Below, in pieces: positions 7,826 to 12,396 of a stretch of 12,396 bases of DNA. The position numbers and the translations under genes were made by a program. Source of the stretch: Planctomycetota bacterium (GTDB lineage: Bacteria; Planctomycetota; UBA8108; UBA1146). Location of the stretch: the NCBI GenBank assembly GCA_002691835.1, contig NZJA01000103.1:1-12396 (forward strand), read 5' to 3'. Within the stretch, counting starts at the first letter, position 1; each line of letters begins with the position of its first letter. Below the pieces are notes generated by a model. It had not been told where the DNA came from and searched no databases. It saw only the letters and a list, made by a program, of their open reading frames with translations.

Positions 7826-10800
7826 ATGAGTGAAGAATCCTTGGTGGAATCTGTGGGGCACGAAGAAATCCTGCTTCAACCCCGGCAACAGATTTTGGAA
7901 GATCTGAGAGCTTGGATCCATGATGGTCGTGAACCCGGTGCAGGTTCAGACTCAAGATCCCACTGCACCTTGACCCTCATCGAGGCCGGTGCGGGTCTTG
8001 GAAAATCTCATCTGATTCATGAAGCCCTTCAGCCGAAGTCTGATTCATCGGGATTGCCCCTGCTGTGCTGCCGGGTTCAGTGCCATGAACGCCAAGGAAT
8101 CCCGTTTCTTCCAGTTCTGAGACTGATCAAGGATCTGATTCTTCAGAACGGTGAAGAGTCGGCCCTTTGGAAGCGTTACGCCCATGTGCTATCCAGGGTC
8201 TTCCCTGAGCTCCGCGAGGAATTGGGCGAGGATGTCGAGAAGCTCCCATTGCCAGGGCGCAGTGGCAGAATCCAATTCCATGAAGCTCTCGGGGAGATCC
8301 TCTTTGAATTAGCTCAGGGGAGAACTCTGATCCTGGTTCTTCACGATCTTCATCGAAGTGATCCTGGAACGATTGAGTTCGTGGAGTTTCTTTCCCGCAA
8401 CAGCTCTCTCTCCTGGAATCTGGGAAGCCATGGAAGCTCTTTGTCGGGGGCGGCCGATACCCGTGATTGGAAACAAATTCGGGCTCGGGAAGGCCGGGCG
8501 GGGGAATTTGCTTCCTCCATTATAGACACTGAAGCTGTCGACAATGAATTCGTGGAGCCGGGCGGTCGCCTGTTGCTGATCGCTGACCACGGACCCGGTG
8601 AAGAAAACGGACAGACTTCGCAGGCCTTGCAGAAGTTGTCCCAGCAGTCTTTTTGTCAGACTCTAGAGGTTCCTCCATTCATTCCGGAGGAAGCAAGTTC
8701 TCTTCTTCAAGGGCTCCTTGGGGAAGATGTTTCCATGGAGATTTCCGAAATGATGACCGAAGCCTGTGCGGGAAATCCCCTGCTCATTGGCGAGTTCGGA
8801 CGTTTGCTCGTGGAAACGGGAGTCGCTTCTCCAGCCGAACAGGAAAGTGTTCAGGCACTGATCGAAAGTGCTCGGGGCAGTTCGATGGCAGAGGTGCTGA
8901 TCGAAAGGCGACTTGGTGCTTTGCCGCCTCTGGAGCGCAAGGTTTTGGAGCATTTGTCGATGCTGAAAAGACCGGTTCAGGCAGCCTTGTTGGCCAGTTC
9001 CTGTGCGGTCTCTGAGGAGCGTCTCATTTCTGCTCTTGAAGAGCTGAATGTGAGGGGCTACCTGCAGGTTCAGGAAAACTACGGCAAGACCCGGTATGCC
9101 ATCGCTCATGAGATGTACCTTCAGGGAGTACGTAATTTCCTTGGAAAGGATGCTGCAGTTCGATTGCAGGAGGAATTGGGAAAAACACTCGTCAGTGACG
9201 ATCGCAGTAGTGACCCGGTGCGGGCTTATGAAGTTTTCGAGCTGCTGAGCGGGGCAGGCCAATTTCCAGCCGCGATCTCTCATGGCCTGATCGCCATGCG
9301 TTTCTTTGCTGGAGCTTATGCCGAGCCTCTCGCGATGGAGATCGGTCGTAAACTTCTCGATCAGACTGAGGGCGGTCAATTTGACACTGAACGTCGAGAA
9401 GTCCTCTCAACGCTTGCGAGAGTGGAACTGGAATCAGGGCATCCCCAGGCTTCAAAGGCACATATCAAGGAGTTGATTGCTGAAAAGGACCTCGACCATG
9501 CGATTCGTTTCGAATCTCAGATCTTCCTCAGCAATATCTATCTGCAGATCAATGAGCCTCTCAAGGGAATCAAAGTTCTCAACAGGATTTCCAGCTCCGA
9601 ATTAGAAGCGGCAGGGTCTCTTTCCCATGCCCGAGTCAGTACTGTCAGGGCCAGGCTGCGATTGAAGCGCCTGGATATCAAGCGGGCTATGAGTCTGTGT
9701 TTACGCGCGCAAAAAGAGATCTCCAGCGTTGAGGAGCATTCTGAAGCACTCTCGCTTCAGTGTCAGATCCATGAAGTCACTGCTGAAACCCACCTTGCGC
9801 GAGGCGACTCTGCCGCTGCTCTGAACAGTTACCAGAGAGTGCTGGAGCTCGTCGAGCAAAGTGGTGATTCCGTTGCACTCGGATCACTATTAAGAACGAT
9901 CGGAAGAGTTTACTACGATCGCGGAAAGCACTTCCGCGCAGCGCGATACCTCTTCAGGGCGATGGAAGTGGTTGAAAAAACCCAAGATCTCAAATCCTTG
10001 GCTGCGACCTACGATCTCCTCGGAAAGATCTATCGTAACAGTGGTGATTTCTCACGTAGTCTTGGGTACTTCCGTCGATCACTTCAGCTCAGTGAGCGGA
10101 TCGGTGACTCGGCTGAGGTCTCACCGACCCTGAACTCAATTGGAAGTCTTCACGCACACTCTGGGGATTACTCACGGGCAGTGCGTTACTTCAAGCGAAG
10201 TATTTCGAACAGTGAGAAGCAGGGGAGCACCCGTGGAATCGTTCAGTCATTCCTTCATCTGGGCTGGACCTGGTTTGCGTTGGGCGAAAGAAAACAGGTT
10301 GAGAACCTCGTCAGGCAAATACTGATTCTTTCCCAAGAGTTTGACATGCCTGAGCATCAGGCAGAGGGGCACCGATTACAGGGCAATCTCGCATTGTTGA
10401 GGGGGGAGTGGAAAGCGGCAGCCAAAGAGCTCAAAAAAGCTGAAGAACTCTCTCTGAAGCGTGGCTCGGAGAGAGTCGTCGCTGCCAGTTGTTTTGATCA
10501 GGCAAAGTTGGCCCTTGAGCAGGAACAGTCCGAGTCTGCCCTCAAGGTGGTCACACGTGGAATGGTCACTGCTGAATCATTGCAGTCCGTTCCGTTACTG
10601 GTTCGCGGGTTTTTGCTGAAGGGGGCGATCAGCCGCCAGCGCAATGAGGATGGCCATGACCGAGCCCTCGAAAACTACGAGAAGGCTCTGCAGATGATTA
10701 CGGGCGACTCTCTGCTTCCATTGCAGTGGCAGATTCACTACGCCATGGCCAGAGTTCTGCATGCGACCCACGATATTGATGGAGCCCGAAAGCATTACGA

Positions 10801-12172
10801 GCAGGCATCTGCTCTGGTGGAGCGGATCTCACAAAGACTTCCAGAGGATATGCGTGTCGTGTTCCGGGATGATCGTCGACGAAAAGACTTTTTCACGGAC
10901 CTGTTGAGATTCCGCAAGGAAACTGCAACGACCATGCCAGTCCCTCAAGTGGCGATCCCGGAAGAGCGCGGTGAGGAAGACTCTGCGGATGCTCAATCTG
11001 AGGATTCAGTCATCACGGTGTTGGAAACAGAAACCTACTACGAGACGCTGAAGGCGTTAGGTCAGCATCAAGAGTTAAGACTCTTCCTGACCGGATTGCT
11101 GGAAGAGGTACGGAGAGTGGTGCCGAGTCCCAGAGGATTTATCGCTGCTCGCCGCCGCCGTCGTTGGCAGAGCCTTGCGGATGTCGATATGGGACCGACT
11201 GAGGAATGGCTACCACCGCAGCATGCTTTGGGTGGATTGGCACAGGAAAGCCTGGAGCGGGGGACCGCTCTTCGCAGTGGAGATGCTGACTGGGACGAGT
11301 GGGTCTCTAGCCATCCGGAGGGCAGTTCCTTGAGAGGAAGAAGCCTGCTGGCAGTTCCTTTCGAAGCTTCTGATCTGTTCAGTGCTGTTTTGGTGCTGGA
11401 GCGACCGACAGCAGGTCATCCCTTCCAGCAGCAGGAGCTCGACAGAATCGGTGAATTGATGACGCTTGTTCGGGGACAGCTGGCTGCTCTGGCCAGAACC
11501 GCCGATCTCCTGGAATATGAGCAGAGTGAAATCGGATCGAGAGCCGCATTTGACGATGATTTAGGAGACACGCTCTTCCGTCATCAGCGAGACAAGGAGC
11601 CTCTTGGATTCCTGGAGATCAGTTTGCCCGGTCTCGATCTGTTGTTGAGGGATCGGGAGGACGAGCTATTTGTCAGTAGCCTGATCGAAACGCTTCAGCC
11701 GATTCATGGCGTTTACCATACAGGTGGTGATCACTTGATCTGTTCATTGATCGGGACTGGCGAAGAAAATCTGCGGAAGCGCTGTAAGGATCTTCAGCAT
11801 GTTCTTCAAGATCTGCGGGAGAAGTTTAATCTCCCATTGGATATCCCGGTGACGATTCTGCCGCATTGGTTTGCCGTGGCATCGTCTGAGATTGCTTCAT
11901 TGGCTTCGGGTGGCAGTGATTACTTTAGATCTGGATCCCAACCGGATCTGGATCAGGAAGTTGCCAGTTTGACTTCGGGGGAACTCTCGCTGAAAGAAGC
12001 GAAAACAGCCCTCGAAAAGCGATACATCATCGCCGAGCTGTTTCGGTCTGGCGGAAATATTACCCGTGCTGCAGAAGCTCTGGGTATTCACCGGCCTCAA
12101 CTTTCCAACCTTCTGAAAAGACATGAGATCCGCAAGGAAGACTTTGAGGGAGACTCTGGCCGCAATTCCTGA
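7826..12172 (+). CDS. Large multidomain transcriptional regulator: STAND NTPase, TPR array, GAF-like, GGDEF-like, Fis-type HTH
   Basis: A 1448-residue cytoplasmic protein, probably a signal-responsive DNA-binding switch. Residues about 15-440 are an AAA_16/STAND-type NTPase: Walker A AGAGLGKS (54-61) and Walker B LILVLHDLHRSD (about 168-179), with a long Ser/Gly-rich insert after it (about 187-250). Residues about 455-1040 are TPR repeats of roughly 40 residues, clearest between about 650 and 1000. A GAF-like region spans about 1070-1225. Residues about 1230-1370 resemble a degenerate GGDEF domain: SRAAFDDDL (1238-1246) matches the usual NRRAFxxxL, and GGDHL (1300-1304) stands in for GGDEF. 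The C-terminus has a Fis-type helix-turn-helix, ITRAAEALGIHRPQLSNLLK (about 1412-1431), as in sigma-54 activators, but there is no sigma-54 AAA+ domain. Start: GGAGGA (7815-7820) five bases before ATG. No partner gene shares the transcript. Domain order is well supported; target genes and signal are unknown. Confidence 0.88.
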   Translation: MSEESLVESVGHEEILLQPRQQILEDLRAWIHDGREPGAGSDSRSHCTLTLIEAGAGLGKSHLIHEALQPKSDSSGLPLLCCRVQCHERQGIPFLPVLRLIKDLILQNGEESALWKRYAHVLSRVFPELREELGEDVEKLPLPGRSGRIQFHEALGEILFELAQGRTLILVLHDLHRSDPGTIEFVEFLSRNSSLSWNLGSHGSSLSGAADTRDWKQIRAREGRAGEFASSIIDTEAVDNEFVEPGGRLLLIADHGPGEENGQTSQALQKLSQQSFCQTLEVPPFIPEEASSLLQGLLGEDVSMEISEMMTEACAGNPLLIGEFGRLLVETGVASPAEQESVQALIESARGSSMAEVLIERRLGALPPLERKVLEHLSMLKRPVQAALLASSCAVSEERLISALEELNVRGYLQVQENYGKTRYAIAHEMYLQGVRNFLGKDAAVRLQEELGKTLVSDDRSSDPVRAYEVFELLSGAGQFPAAISHGLIAMRFFAGAYAEPLAMEIGRKLLDQTEGGQFDTERREVLSTLARVELESGHPQASKAHIKELIAEKDLDHAIRFESQIFLSNIYLQINEPLKGIKVLNRISSSELEAAGSLSHARVSTVRARLRLKRLDIKRAMSLCLRAQKEISSVEEHSEALSLQCQIHEVTAETHLARGDSAAALNSYQRVLELVEQSGDSVALGSLLRTIGRVYYDRGKHFRAARYLFRAMEVVEKTQDLKSLAATYDLLGKIYRNSGDFSRSLGYFRRSLQLSERIGDSAEVSPTLNSIGSLHAHSGDYSRAVRYFKRSISNSEKQGSTRGIVQSFLHLGWTWFALGERKQVENLVRQILILSQEFDMPEHQAEGHRLQGNLALLRGEWKAAAKELKKAEELSLKRGSERVVAASCFDQAKLALEQEQSESALKVVTRGMVTAESLQSVPLLVRGFLLKGAISRQRNEDGHDRALENYEKALQMITGDSLLPLQWQIHYAMARVLHATHDIDGARKHYEQASALVERISQRLPEDMRVVFRDDRRRKDFFTDLLRFRKETATTMPVPQVAIPEERGEEDSADAQSEDSVITVLETETYYETLKALGQHQELRLFLTGLLEEVRRVVPSPRGFIAARRRRRWQSLADVDMGPTEEWLPPQHALGGLAQESLERGTALRSGDADWDEWVSSHPEGSSLRGRSLLAVPFEASDLFSAVLVLERPTAGHPFQQQELDRIGELMTLVRGQLAALARTADLLEYEQSEIGSRAAFDDDLGDTLFRHQRDKEPLGFLEISLPGLDLLLRDREDELFVSSLIETLQPIHGVYHTGGDHLICSLIGTGEENLRKRCKDLQHVLQDLREKFNLPLDIPVTILPHWFAVASSEIASLASGGSDYFRSGSQPDLDQEVASLTSGELSLKEAKTALEKRYIIAELFRSGGNITRAAEALGIHRPQLSNLLKRHEIRKEDFEGDSGRNS

Positions 12173-12230
12173 AGTGAATGACATTTAGCCAGTAGTGAAT
12201 GACATAAAGCGAGTAGTGAATGACATAAAG
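12173..12230 (+). repeat. 21-bp tandem repeat, about 2.8 copies, starting directly after the regulator stop codon
   Basis: Units at 12173-12193, 12194-12214 and 12215-12230 (partial) all begin AGTGAATGACAT. The second and third continue AAAG, and the first continues TTAG. The first unit starts on the base after the TGA at 12170-12172, and the last unit runs into the 5' arm of the terminator. The 21-base period is two DNA helix turns, which would place the units on one face of the helix. Confidence 0.9.
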
Positions 12231-12269
12231 AAGGAGGCCCGGTGCAAAGCACCAGGCCTCCTTCTTTTT
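12227..12269. terminator. Strong, probably bidirectional intrinsic terminator between convergent genes
   Basis: AAAGAAGGAGGCC (12227-12239) pairs with GGCCTCCTTCTTT (12255-12267) over 13 bp. After one C-A mismatch, GGTGC (12241-12245) pairs with GCACC (12249-12253) around an AAA loop. Five T follow on the + strand (12265-12269). On the - strand the stem itself ends in CTTT, so the hairpin can serve the histone-fold gene as well. It lies between two genes that point toward each other. Confidence 0.93.
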
Positions 12270-12295
12270 CGATCAAAACGATCGCAGTCACTCCA

Positions 12296-12396
12296 CTAGC
12301 AGGTGAAGTCGTGTGCGCGAACAGTCTTGCGACCATTCTCGGTAGCACGCTTGGCTGCTTGCTGAATGTAGTTGTGAATCACACTGTTCAGGCCAT
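12296..12396 (-). CDS. C-terminal end of a bacterial histone-fold protein (partial, runs off the window)
   Basis: Read on the - strand, the last 32 codons before TAG (12296-12298) encode GLNSVIHNYIQQAAKRATEN, then GRKTVRAHDFTC. This matches the end of the central histone-fold helix, loop 2 and the start of the last helix in archaeal HMf-type histones: HMf ends its fold with A-x-K-x-A-x-x-x-GRKTIKAEDI, and here A-x-K-R-A-x-x-x-GRKTVRAHDF aligns without gaps. The GRKT loop contributes to DNA contact in archaeal histones. The protein stops right after DF-TC, so it would be short, as reported for bacterial single-fold histones (Bdellovibrio, Leptospira). The N-terminal half and the start lie beyond the right edge. 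The gene is convergent with the large regulator and shares its terminator. Assignment rests on a 32-residue match, so it is likely but not certain. Confidence 0.72.
   Translation of the reverse strand, partial: GLNSVIHNYIQQAAKRATENGRKTVRAHDFTC

Noticed and set aside
12097..12348. An 83-codon frame on the - strand across the regulator end, repeats and terminator
   Set aside because: It crosses the terminator and the 21-bp repeats (giving a CHSLLA-type repeat) and overlaps the histone-fold frame, which has a clear family match.

Overview
The window comes from a bacterial chromosome of moderate GC content. It appears to be from a Gram-negative or otherwise poorly represented lineage, but the sequence alone does not fix the phylum. 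The clues are GTG and TTG starts with clear Shine-Dalgarno sites, a fused alpha/beta E1 2-oxoacid dehydrogenase, a membrane-anchored kinase-like protein with TPRs, a very large STAND/TPR regulator and a bacterial histone-fold protein. These fit uncultured or deep-branching groups with many eukaryote-like signalling domains. I would not name one.

Layout. Four complete genes on the + strand fill the left half: a fused branched-chain-type 2-oxoacid dehydrogenase E1 (4-2100), the FtsH membrane protease (2280-4334), a kinase-fold protein without catalytic residues, with one membrane segment and TPR-like repeats (4439-6241), and a small secreted, arginine-rich, cysteine-rich protein (6324-6845). 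A strong terminator at 6870-6908 closes this group. Next comes about 920 bases without a convincing gene (6909-7825). It is not featureless: it holds two short tandem repeats of about three units each, several hairpins, and a pair of hairpins (7579-7620 and 7651-7676) whose loops are perfectly complementary. The right half is one 1448-residue regulator gene (7826-12172): STAND-type NTPase, a long TPR array, a GAF-like region, a degenerate GGDEF-like domain and a C-terminal Fis-type helix-turn-helix. Its stop codon is followed immediately by a third short tandem repeat (21-bp period) and a strong, probably bidirectional terminator (12227-12269). On the other side of that terminator, on the - strand, the last 32 codons of a convergent gene are visible. 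They match the C-terminal half of an archaeal/bacterial histone fold.

How the genes may work together. E1 and FtsH are housekeeping functions (branched-chain 2-oxoacid oxidation; membrane protein quality control) and have no evident link beyond adjacency. The pseudokinase-TPR protein looks like a signalling or scaffold protein, and the small secreted protein may belong with it. The large regulator has sensor and switch domains (TPR, GAF-like, NTPase) and a DNA-binding end; its targets are unknown. The most interesting parts are the regulator's architecture with its degenerate GGDEF-like domain, the complementary-loop RNA element upstream of it, and the histone gene at the right edge.
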